Positions 1-6,759 of a stretch of DNA of 10,584 nt are shown one piece after another (the stretch's first letter is position 1; every line of letters begins with the position of its first letter). The stretch is from Oscillospiraceae bacterium. GTDB taxonomy: Bacteria; Bacillota; Clostridia; Oscillospirales; Ruminococcaceae. The translations under genes were made by a program, and so were the position numbers. The stretch covers positions 1 through 10,584 of the forward strand of contig JAEDGE010000066.1 of the NCBI GenBank assembly GCA_016297675.1, in the 5' to 3' direction. A model generated the notes under the pieces. It was not told the origin of the DNA, made no database searches, and saw nothing but the letters and a program-made list of their open reading frames with translations.

Positions 1-873
1 GGAATGGGTTTAATCGGCGGTTCTGTCTGCAAAGCTCTGAAAGCCAAGACAAGCCATGCAGTTTATGGTTGTGATGTGAACGAAACTGTTCTGCAAGCAG
101 CAGAGGAAGAGCACGTAATTGATGGTGTTGGAAAGATGGAAGACGGCATTTATGATATTTGTATTGTCTGCCTGCATCACCGGATTGCACAGGATTGCAT
201 TAAACAGGCATTGCCGTTTCTGAAAAAAGGTTCGATTTTAATGGATATGTGTGGCTTAAAAGGACAGATGGTGTTAGAATTTACGAATGCTTGCCGGATT
301 GCAGGGTTGTATTATGTTGGCACACATCCGATGGCAGGTCGAGAGAAAAGCGGTTATGCTGCCAGCGTTCCCAACTTGTTTGACCATGCGAATTTTATCA
401 TTACACCAACCTATGGCACCAACAGCGAGGCAGTCGAGCAGGTTTCTGCATTGGCAAAGGAAATCGGTTTTGGAAAAATCGTTTTGACAACGCCGCATCG
501 GCATGATGATATGATTGCCTACACTTCTCAGCTTGCACATATTGTGTCGAGTGCTTATGTCAAGGATGACTGCATGGATGATGCCATTTCCTTTTCCGGT
601 GGCAGTTTTCAGGATATGACCAGAGTTGCAACGATGGATGAAAAAATGTGGGCATCCTTATTTATGGATAACCGCCTACTGTTGTTGCATCATCTGGAAT
701 TGCTGATCGCACATCTGTCAGAATATCGCACAGCGTTGGAAACGCAGGACGAATCTGCTTTGCAGTTGTTGATTGCAGACGGCAGACGAGTGCAGGAAGA
801 AAATGTACGCAGAAGAAAATGTGCTCTAAAAGAGCAGGAACAGGATTTAGAAAAAAAGGAGCAGGATGCATGA
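1..873 (+). CDS. tyrA: Prephenate dehydrogenase, 5'-truncated by window edge
   Basis: Partial gene: the reading frame is open from base 1 and 290 residues are visible before TGA. The first visible residues, GMGLIGGS, are the Rossmann NAD(P)-binding glycine motif that normally sits about 6-10 residues from the N terminus, so only a few codons are missing. The ATG at base 4 is internal to this motif and is not the start. Family hallmarks follow in order: the THPMAGRE segment with its conserved histidine, the helical dimerisation region (LTTPHRHDDM, then AYTSQLAHIVSSA), and the SFSGGSFQDMTRVA segment. The enzyme oxidatively decarboxylates prephenate to 4-hydroxyphenylpyruvate in cytoplasmic tyrosine synthesis. 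There is no chorismate mutase part, and the charged C-terminal tail is too short for an ACT domain. The stop overlaps the prmA start (ATGA), implying co-transcription and translational coupling. An arogenate-specific variant cannot be excluded. Confidence 0.93.
   Translation, partial: GMGLIGGSVCKALKAKTSHAVYGCDVNETVLQAAEEEHVIDGVGKMEDGIYDICIVCLHHRIAQDCIKQALPFLKKGSILMDMCGLKGQMVLEFTNACRIAGLYYVGTHPMAGREKSGYAASVPNLFDHANFIITPTYGTNSEAVEQVSALAKEIGFGKIVLTTPHRHDDMIAYTSQLAHIVSSAYVKDDCMDDAISFSGGSFQDMTRVATMDEKMWASLFMDNRLLLLHHLELLIAHLSEYRTALETQDESALQLLIADGRRVQEENVRRRKCALKEQEQDLEKKEQDA
856..861 (+). promoter_or_regulatory. Ribosome binding site that fixes the prmA start
   Basis: AAGGAG lies inside the last codons of tyrA, 8 bases before the ATG at 870. 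It rules out the longer in-frame reading from 819, which has no comparable site and whose first 17 residues do not resemble the family. Confidence 0.75.
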
Positions 874-1841
874 ACTGGACGCAAGTAGATATTTATACTT
901 CCACAGCTGGTATTGATTTGCTGTGCAGCAATTTGATGGACTTGGGCATTCGTGGTTTTTCCATTCAGGATGCAGAGGATTTCAATGCGTTTTTGCAAAA
1001 TAAAGACGGCAAGTGGGATTATATTGATGAGGATTTAATGGGGCTTTCTCATTGCGAAAGCTGTGTGACGATTTATTTGCCGGAGGATGCACAGGGAGCG
1101 GAAACGCTGCGGATGGTGCAGGATTTGCTGCGGAATATGAAAGCGGCAGATGCAGAACAGCAGTATGGTCGGCTGGAAGCGGTTCTGACCGGAGTCAAAG
1201 AAGAGGACTGGGCAAATAACTGGAAACAATATTTCAAGCCGTTTCCGGTCGGAGAACGGCTGTATATTCGTCCAAGCTGGGAACAGGATGAACCGGAAGA
1301 TGGTAGAACTGTGCTGGAGATTGATCCAGAGAGCAGTTTTGGTACTGGACAGCATCACACGACACGGCTTTGTCTGGAATTGATGGAGCAGGAGATAACA
1401 GAAAATTGTAAGATGTTGGATATGGGTTGTGGAAGCGGTATTTTGTTTATTGGCGGCATGCTGCTTGGTGCGAAGGAAGTTTTTGCAGTAGATATTGAAG
1501 AAAATGCTGTGCGGATTGCAAAGAAGAATGCAGCACAAAATCATCTTCCGGAGAAACACTATACCGTTCGGTGCGGCAATGTGTTGACAGATGCGGACTT
1601 AAGAGAAGAAATTGGAATCGGTTACGACCTGATTACAGCCAATATTGTTGCAGATGTTCTGAAAGCGATGGCACCGCAGTTTCCGCACTATCTCAAGCAG
1701 GACGGTGTGCTGATTATTTCTGGCATCATTGTGGAACGGAAAGAGGAAGTCATTACAGCAATGGAAGAGCAGGGTTTTGTTGTAGCAGATTGTCGGGAGA
1801 AAGAAGGCTGGGCAGCTGTTAAGCTGAGACAGGCAAACTAA
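870..1841 (+). CDS. prmA: Ribosomal protein L11 methyltransferase PrmA
   Basis: The protein is 323 residues, slightly longer than the usual 290-315. PrmA is a cytoplasmic S-adenosylmethionine (SAM)-dependent enzyme that trimethylates ribosomal protein L11. The N-terminal third (starting MNWTQVDIYT) is the L11-recognition domain. The PrmA signature FGTGQHHTTRLCLELME follows. The SAM-binding core is MLDMGCGSGILFIGG with the acidic AVDIEEN strand, and ITANIVADVL corresponds to the asparagine-containing substrate motif (NIxA type). The chosen ATG overlaps the tyrA stop by ATGA and has AAGGAG 8 bases upstream. Transcription probably comes from upstream of tyrA, as no promoter is visible between them. 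The next gene starts 54 bases downstream with no convincing terminator between, so all three may share a transcript. Confidence 0.94.
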   Translation: MNWTQVDIYTSTAGIDLLCSNLMDLGIRGFSIQDAEDFNAFLQNKDGKWDYIDEDLMGLSHCESCVTIYLPEDAQGAETLRMVQDLLRNMKAADAEQQYGRLEAVLTGVKEEDWANNWKQYFKPFPVGERLYIRPSWEQDEPEDGRTVLEIDPESSFGTGQHHTTRLCLELMEQEITENCKMLDMGCGSGILFIGGMLLGAKEVFAVDIEENAVRIAKKNAAQNHLPEKHYTVRCGNVLTDADLREEIGIGYDLITANIVADVLKAMAPQFPHYLKQDGVLIISGIIVERKEEVITAMEEQGFVVADCREKEGWAAVKLRQAN

Positions 1842-1895
1842 TAATGATTTTATAGTTATTATAAAACTATGTTTTAGAAAAAAGGAGTTGTTGAT

Positions 1896-4130
1896 TTGGC
1901 AAGAAAAAAAGCGACCACAACACCAAAGATCAATCCGATTCCCAACGCCTATATTGAACGAGCAGGTGTGGTAGAGGAAGAGCGGATTACGGAAACGTTG
2001 GAAAAAAATTATATGCCCTATGCCATGAGCGTCATCATTTCCAGAGCCTTGCCGGAAATTGATGGCTTTAAACCGTCTCATCGGAAACTGCTATATACTA
2101 TGTATAAAATGGGACTGTTGAACGGTGCACGCACCAAATCTGCCAATGTAGTTGGACAAACGATGCGGTTGAATCCGCATGGAGACGGTGCGATTTATGA
2201 AACTATGGTACGTCTGGCAAGAGGCAATGAAGCCCTGCTGCATCCTTATGTAGACTCGAAAGGAAATTTCGGAAAGGCATATTCCCGTGATATGGCATAT
2301 GCTGCCAGCCGATATACCGAAGTCAAATTGGAACCAATCTGCAACGAATTATTTCGGGATATTGATAAGGAAACGGTAGACTTTGTGCCGAATTATGATA
2401 ATACCATGATGGAGCCTTCTTTGTTTCCGACAACGTTTCCGTCTGTTTTGGTGAATGCCAATGTGGGAATTGCGGTTTCGATGGCAAGCAATGTCTGCCC
2501 TTTTAATTTGACAGAAGTTTGTGAGACGACCATTGCTCTGTTGAAAGATCCAAACCATGATGTTGTAACGACCTTGCAGGGACCAGACTTTCCGGGTGGT
2601 GGTTATCTGATACAGGATGAAGCCGAGTTCCGGAAAATCTGTGAAACCGGAAGGGGCAGTGTCAAGGTACGGGCAAAGTGGAACTATGACAAGGCAGGCG
2701 GCTGCATTGAGGTGACAGAAATCCCATATAGTACCACCATCGAAGCCATTATGGATAAGATTGTAGATTGTATCAAGCAGGGTAAATTACGAGAAGTTTC
2801 CTATGTACGGGATGAAACAGACTTATCTGGTTTGAAAATTGCGATTGACTTGAAGCGTGGAGCCGATCCGGAAAAAGTCATGCAAAAACTGTTCCGACTG
2901 ACGCCTTTGCAGGACAGCTATTCCTGTAATTTTAATATTCTGATTCACGGCAAGCCGAAGGTAATGGGCGTCAAGGAAATTCTGAATGAATGGATTGTCT
3001 TTCGGGAGGAATGTGTTAAGCGGCGGTTGGTTTATGATCTGAAACGGAAACAGGAAAAACTGCATCTGCTGGAAGGTCTGGAACAGATTTTATTGGATAT
3101 TGACAAAGCCATTCGCATTGTACGGGAAACCAAAGAGGAACAGGATGTCGTACCAAACCTGATGCAGGGCTTTTCTATTGATGAAATCCAGGCAGAATAT
3201 GTGGCGGAAATCAAACTGCGGCATTTGAATCGGGAGTATATTCTCCGGCGGACACAGGAAATTGAACAGCTGCGGAAGGACATAACAGAGATACAGCAGA
3301 CACTGGAAAGCCCGAAAAAAATCCGTGCAGTCATTGCGAAAGAATTGAAAGAAACTGCTAAAAAATATGGACAGCCGAGAAAAACGCTTTTTTGTACGGC
3401 GGATTTACAGGCAGAATCCAATCCAGAGGAGGACATTCCAGATTATCCAGTGCATCTGTTTTTGTCAGAGAGCGGTTATTTCAAAAAGATTACGCCTGCT
3501 TCTCTTCGTATGAATGCAGAACAAAAACTGAAAGAAGAAGATCAGATCATTGGACATTGGGAAACCACCAACCGTTCAGAACTTCTGTTCTTTACCAATC
3601 AGCAGCAGGTTTATAAGACCAAAGCAAGCATATTTGATGATTGTAAGGCAAGTGTGATGGGGGATTATATTCCGGCAAAGTTGGGATTTGACGAAGGAGA
3701 GTATGTCGTTTCCATGTTGCTGACCAGTGACTATAGCGGTATGGTATTGTTTGTCTATGAGAACGGTAAAGTGGCAAAGGTACCGTTGCAATCTTATGCC
3801 ACAAAAACCAATCGGAAAAAGCTGGCGAATGCCTATAGCGATAAGGCACCGCTTGTTGCCGCTCTGTTATTGCCGGAGGAGCAGGATGTGATGCTGCGTT
3901 CCAGTGGAAATCGGGCATTGCTCTTCCATACGGAAGCCATTGCTGCCAAAGCAGCCAGAAATACACAGGGTGTGCAAGTCATGACACTCAAGTCAAAGCA
4001 AACAATTCTTTCCGCCGAACTGGTCACGGAGGAGCAGGCTGATGAGTGGAAACGCTATCGGGCAAAGACGCTGCCGGCTGCCGGTGCATTGGCAAAAGAA
4101 CTGCCCGATATTGGACAGATGACACTATAA
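1896..4130 (+). CDS. parC: Type IIA DNA topoisomerase subunit A (ParC-like, no gyrase box)
   Basis: The 744-residue protein starts at TTG, with AAGGAG 8 bases upstream. It is the DNA-breaking subunit of a type II topoisomerase. A 25-residue basic leader precedes the conserved ITETLEKNYMPYAMSVIISR start of the winged-helix domain. The catalytic pair is R139-Y140 in AASRYTEVKL; Y140 is the expected DNA-linking tyrosine. The tower, coiled-coil and exit-gate region runs to about residue 490 and a shortened beta-pinwheel follows. The QRRGGKG box that gyrase needs for negative supercoiling is missing where expected (the segment reads LRMNAEQKLKEEDQ). A decatenase/topo IV role is therefore more likely than gyrase. 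Divergent features are Gly98 at the position of E. coli GyrA Ser83, Glu102 at Asp87, and FPSVLVNANVGIAVSMASN instead of the usual LVNG-GIAVGMATN. A partner B subunit is normally adjacent but is not seen here. The gene could be annotated gyrA by homology alone. Confidence 0.88.
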   Translation: MARKKATTTPKINPIPNAYIERAGVVEEERITETLEKNYMPYAMSVIISRALPEIDGFKPSHRKLLYTMYKMGLLNGARTKSANVVGQTMRLNPHGDGAIYETMVRLARGNEALLHPYVDSKGNFGKAYSRDMAYAASRYTEVKLEPICNELFRDIDKETVDFVPNYDNTMMEPSLFPTTFPSVLVNANVGIAVSMASNVCPFNLTEVCETTIALLKDPNHDVVTTLQGPDFPGGGYLIQDEAEFRKICETGRGSVKVRAKWNYDKAGGCIEVTEIPYSTTIEAIMDKIVDCIKQGKLREVSYVRDETDLSGLKIAIDLKRGADPEKVMQKLFRLTPLQDSYSCNFNILIHGKPKVMGVKEILNEWIVFREECVKRRLVYDLKRKQEKLHLLEGLEQILLDIDKAIRIVRETKEEQDVVPNLMQGFSIDEIQAEYVAEIKLRHLNREYILRRTQEIEQLRKDITEIQQTLESPKKIRAVIAKELKETAKKYGQPRKTLFCTADLQAESNPEEDIPDYPVHLFLSESGYFKKITPASLRMNAEQKLKEEDQIIGHWETTNRSELLFFTNQQQVYKTKASIFDDCKASVMGDYIPAKLGFDEGEYVVSMLLTSDYSGMVLFVYENGKVAKVPLQSYATKTNRKKLANAYSDKAPLVAALLLPEEQDVMLRSSGNRALLFHTEAIAAKAARNTQGVQVMTLKSKQTILSAELVTEEQADEWKRYRAKTLPAAGALAKELPDIGQMTL

Positions 4131-4200
4131 AGGACTTTGTGCAGTTTGTCTAAAATTACATTTCAAAGCTGTACGATTTGTAGAAAATCGATGCTGGCAA

Positions 4201-4229
4201 TTGATTCTTTTTTTAAAATGTGTTATAAT
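4201..4229 (+). promoter_or_regulatory. Promoter for the GH26 gene, extended -10
   Basis: TTGATT (4201-4206), a 17-base spacer that includes a T-run, and TATAAT (4224-4229) preceded by TGT, giving an extended -10. Transcription should start near 4236, about 10 bases before the first paired base of repeat E1. The GH26 mRNA would then carry a leader of about 245 bases that opens with the repeat structure. It lies in the 349-base gap after the topoisomerase gene; bases 4131-4200 show no other convincing signal. Confidence 0.75.
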
Positions 4230-4244
4230 TACTTTGTTTACAAT

Positions 4245-4412
4245 AGGCTCTATTGCAAAATCTACGATTTTGCAATACCGGCAATCCATTGCCGGTGGTG
4301 GCTTTGCCACCAAGAGCCGCCGTTCATACTGTCCTCGCAAAGCCGATGGCTTTGCAGCCACTTTTAGCGGCATTGCAAACAACGGTGTTGTTTGCAATAG
4401 AGGACAGTATAT
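4245..4412 (+). repeat. Structured repeat E1 (two tandem four-way junctions), family unrecognised
   Basis: This 168-base element has an inverted partner at 6565-6732 (154/168 identical by eye, no indels). Left module: closing stem GGCTC 4246-4250 with GAGCC 4314-4318. Inside it are hairpins 4251-4262/4266-4277 (12 bp), 4278-4285/4288-4295 (8 bp) and 4296-4302/4306-4312 (7 bp), packed with only one unpaired base. Right module: closing stem 4326-4336/4400-4410 (11 bp). Inside it are 4337-4344/4348-4355 (8 bp), a weak 4357-4359/4369-4371 stem and 4372-4383/4387-4398 (12 bp). The ends carry a 12-base inverted repeat, CTCTATTGCAAA (4248-4259 and 4391-4402 as complement), which offers an alternative long-range fold and a MITE-like look. 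No protein is supported within it. It sits just after the promoter start site and so is probably transcribed in this orientation. Confidence 0.85.
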
Positions 4413-4465
4413 AAATGTGATTTTTGTACGGCATAAAGCGGTGCAAAGGAAAATAGTATTTTTAT

Positions 4466-4471
4466 AGGAGG
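4466..4471 (+). promoter_or_regulatory. Ribosome binding site fixing the GH26 start
   Basis: AGGAGG lies 8 bases before the ATG at 4480. An in-frame TTG at 4474 would leave only 2 bases and is rejected. The bases between the site and the start, ATTGCAAA (4473-4480), complement the TTTGCAAT word repeated in E1. Confidence 0.8.
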
Positions 4472-4479
4472 GATTGCAA

Positions 4480-6330
4480 ATGAAATCAATCATACAAAAA
4501 ATGACTGCATTGGCGATCAGCAGTGTGATGACAGTGGGCATGGCATCTTCTTTGCCAGTTTCTTATTTGGCATCGGCAGAAGCAGAAAGCAATGTGATTT
4601 TTCAAGCAGAATGTGAGGAATTAGAGGGTGCAACCCTTTGGACATCCATCTATGAAAATAAATTTCCGGGATATTCTGGTGAAGGGTTTGCGTATTTGAC
4701 CAGTGAAACGATTTCTTTTGAAGTGGAAGCACCGGAAGACGGTATGTATGAATTTACGACTCGTTGTGTGCAGATCTTGGATCAAAATGGGCGTGAGCAG
4801 ACCATTGCCATCAATGGTTCGGAGTATATGATGAAAATGCCGTATGCAAATACCTGGACGGATTTCAGCTTTGGCATTCACAGACTGAAAAAAGGAACAA
4901 ATACCATTCAGTTGCTTGCAAAATATGGCTATGGTGCATATGATACCATCACGGTAAAGAAAGCAGAACTGCCGGAACTGAACGTACAGCCAACTCTGAG
5001 CGACTCCAATGCCACCAAGGAAACACAGGGCTTGATGAATTATTTGTGTGATGTCTATGGAGAACATATGCTCTCCGGACAGCAGGAAATCTATGGCGGC
5101 GGACATACGGAAGACAGTCCCGGTGGTTATAGTGGAGAAGATTTGCAGGGATATGAAACGGAATTTGAATGGATTAAGAAGAATTTCGGTGATTATCCGG
5201 CAATCCGTGGATTTGACTATATGAACTATAACCCGCTTTACGGTTGGGATGATGGTACAACGGAGCGGATTATTGAATGGGGTACAGAACGGAACGGCAT
5301 TCCAACTGTTTGCTGGCATATCAATGTACCGAAGGATTTTGCAAATTATACATTGGGAGATGCTGTAGACTGGCAGCAATGCACCTATAAGCCGGATAAC
5401 ACTGATTTTGATACCGCACAGGCGGTGGTAGAAGGCACAAAGGAAAACGAATACTTTAAGCTTGCCATTGCAGATTTGGCAGAACAGCTGTTGCGTGTAC
5501 AGGAAGCTGGTGTGCCAATTATTTTCCGTCCGTTGCATGAAGCAGAGGGCAACTCCAATTTGGATGGATCCAAATCTTGGTTCTGGTGGGGCAAAGGTGG
5601 TGCAGAAGTGTATCAGCAGCTTTGGCAATTACTGTATACCACACTGACCGAAGAATATGGTGTACACAATCTGATTTGGGAGTATAACAGCTATGACTAC
5701 TCCACTTCTCCATCATGGTATCCGGGGAATGAGTGGGTAGACATTGTCGGCTACGACAAGTATAACTGTATTTATAACCGTCATGATGGCAAGCCGAGTG
5801 GCAGTGGTCCGAATGAAGATGCCATCTCTGGCACATTCTATACATTGGTGGATTTGACAGATGGCAAAAAACTGGTTTCCATGCCGGAAAATGATACCGT
5901 TCCGAGTCTGGATAATATCATGGTAGAACAGGCATATTGGCTCTATTTCTGCATCTGGTATGACAATGGTTCGGAGAACTTCCTCTCTGGTACAGATAAG
6001 AATGATCCGGAAACGTTGAAAGAAATGTATCAGAGCGATTTTTGTATCACACTGAGTGAGCTGCCGGACTGGAAGAACTATACCAGTACAGGAGGTACTA
6101 CAGAACCAACGGAACCAACAAATCCGACAGAACCAACTGCAATTCTTGGTGATCTGGACAACAATGGGGTGCTCAATGTTGCCGATGCAATGTTAATGAG
6201 ACGGTATTTGCTGACAGATACCGCTTTTACAGATGTTTCGTATGAAGAAAAATGTGACTGGAATGGGGATGGTGAATTCTCTTTGTTGGATTTGATTGGT
6301 CTGACAAAATTCCTGCTGCGAAAGAGCTAA
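4480..6330 (+). CDS. Secreted GH26 beta-mannanase-type glycosidase, CBM35-GH26-dockerin
   Basis: The protein is 616 residues. A signal peptide covers about residues 1-35 (basic MKSIIQK, hydrophobic core, likely cleavage after ASA or AEA). A CBM35-like beta-sandwich at about 38-162 starts FQAECEELEGATLW and ends DTITVKKAE. The GH26 barrel spans about 178-535. Its FRPLHEAEG motif gives His353 and acid/base Glu354. SMPENDTVP aligns with the usual SENGxxP nucleophile segment (Glu470), and WH (279-280) and WYPGNEWVDIVGYDKYN are further GH26 signatures. A Thr/Pro linker (TEPTEPTNPTEPT) leads to a type I dockerin with two calcium loops, D558/D560/N562/N566/D569 and D593/N595/D597/S601/D604. The enzyme should be exported and plugged into a cellulosome or surface scaffoldin, cutting internal beta-1,4-mannosyl bonds. 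Other GH26 activities (xylanase, lichenase, mannobiohydrolase) remain possible. It has its own promoter and terminator and is bracketed by inverted repeats E1 and E2. Confidence 0.92.
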   Translation: MKSIIQKMTALAISSVMTVGMASSLPVSYLASAEAESNVIFQAECEELEGATLWTSIYENKFPGYSGEGFAYLTSETISFEVEAPEDGMYEFTTRCVQILDQNGREQTIAINGSEYMMKMPYANTWTDFSFGIHRLKKGTNTIQLLAKYGYGAYDTITVKKAELPELNVQPTLSDSNATKETQGLMNYLCDVYGEHMLSGQQEIYGGGHTEDSPGGYSGEDLQGYETEFEWIKKNFGDYPAIRGFDYMNYNPLYGWDDGTTERIIEWGTERNGIPTVCWHINVPKDFANYTLGDAVDWQQCTYKPDNTDFDTAQAVVEGTKENEYFKLAIADLAEQLLRVQEAGVPIIFRPLHEAEGNSNLDGSKSWFWWGKGGAEVYQQLWQLLYTTLTEEYGVHNLIWEYNSYDYSTSPSWYPGNEWVDIVGYDKYNCIYNRHDGKPSGSGPNEDAISGTFYTLVDLTDGKKLVSMPENDTVPSLDNIMVEQAYWLYFCIWYDNGSENFLSGTDKNDPETLKEMYQSDFCITLSELPDWKNYTSTGGTTEPTEPTNPTEPTAILGDLDNNGVLNVADAMLMRRYLLTDTAFTDVSYEEKCDWNGDGEFSLLDLIGLTKFLLRKS

Positions 6331-6382
6331 GTGAAAAATGACAGAAATCCATTGTATCGTTTGCATAGGATGGAATAAAGAC

Positions 6383-6425
6383 ATGGGACACACTTTTGAA
6401 TGGAGTGTGTCCCATTTATTTTTTT
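6383..6425 (+). terminator. Rho-independent terminator of the GH26 gene
   Basis: A perfect 12-bp stem (ATGGGACACACT at 6383-6394 with AGTGTGTCCCAT at 6404-6415) and a 9-base loop are followed by TTATTTTTTT. It lies 52 bases after the GH26 stop and separates that gene from the next transcription unit. Confidence 0.93.
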
Positions 6426-6512
6426 GTTGAGATAGATTGTATGGTGATTCGAGATATCAGAAAACGGATATAGAATGTTTATAAATGTGGGGTAAAAGCC
6501 GAAATAAAATTG

Positions 6513-6521
6513 TGGTATAAT
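6513..6521 (+). promoter_or_regulatory. Probable extended -10 promoter for the PEP-synthase-like gene
   Basis: TGGTATAAT at 6513-6521 is an extended -10. The -35 region 17 bases upstream (TAAAAG) is poor. The predicted start near 6528 would give a leader of about 230 bases carrying repeat E2 in its complementary orientation. It lies within the 429-base gap between genes; bases 6426-6512 show nothing else I can support. Confidence 0.5.
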
Positions 6522-6564
6522 CGTAGGAAAGAACGAAAACGATAGGATGGAAATCGCTTATTTG

Positions 6565-6732
6565 ATATACTGCCCTCTATTGCAAACAACATCGTTGTTT
6601 GCAATGCCGATAAAAGCGGCTGCAAAGCCATAGGCTTTGCAAGGGCAATATGAACGGCGGCTCTTGGTGGCAGAGCCACCACCGGCAATGAATTGCCGAT
6701 ATTGCAAAATCTATGATTTTGCAATAGAGCCT
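6565..6732 (-). repeat. Structured repeat E2, inverted copy of E1
   Basis: Read on the minus strand, this 168-base copy matches E1 with 14 substitutions and no gaps (E1 position p corresponds to 10977 minus p). Seven differences lie in hairpin loops. Three turn a C-G pair into U-G (E1 positions 4278, 4329, 4336). One pair changes from U-A to C-G (4332/4404). The last two fall in the weakest hairpin, closing one pair while opening another. The terminal 12-base inverted repeat CTCTATTGCAAA is intact at both ends. On the + strand it lies in the probable leader of the downstream gene, opposite to the E1 arrangement. TATAAT at 6735-6740 abuts its edge but lacks a -35 box. Confidence 0.85.
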
Positions 6733-6759
6733 AGTATAATATAGGAGTGAGAAGACGCT

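Noticed and set aside
1848..1870. A/T-rich inverted repeats between prmA and the topoisomerase gene
   Set aside because: The stems TTTTATA/TATAAAA and ATAGTT/AACTAT overlap, are weak and have no T-run, so a terminator or operator is not supported.
4131..4218. Terminator for the topoisomerase gene
   Set aside because: The only hairpin (CGATTT with AAATCG near 4170-4190) is short and about 20 bases from the nearest T-run, which is itself part of the next promoter spacer.
4246..4318. A 73-base cloverleaf that looks like a tRNA
   Set aside because: The arms are 12, 8 and 7 bp with 2-3 base loops and there are no D-loop, anticodon-loop or T-loop consensus bases.
4137..4541. Short open frames on both strands across E1
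   Set aside because: They run through the hairpin repeat, lack ribosome sites and are explained by its low stop density; the substitution pattern between the two copies favours RNA structure, not a protein.
4621..5628. 335-residue minus-strand open frame across the GH26 gene
   Set aside because: It is a shadow of the GH26 coding frame: no ribosome site, no family motif and cysteine/histidine-rich composition typical of antisense reading. The same applies to minus-strand frames at 9005-9649 and 9863-10573 over the hydrogenase.
4245..6732. CRISPR array or insertion sequence
   Set aside because: There are only two copies of the repeat, inverted and 2.1 kb apart, with no spacers and no transposase gene.
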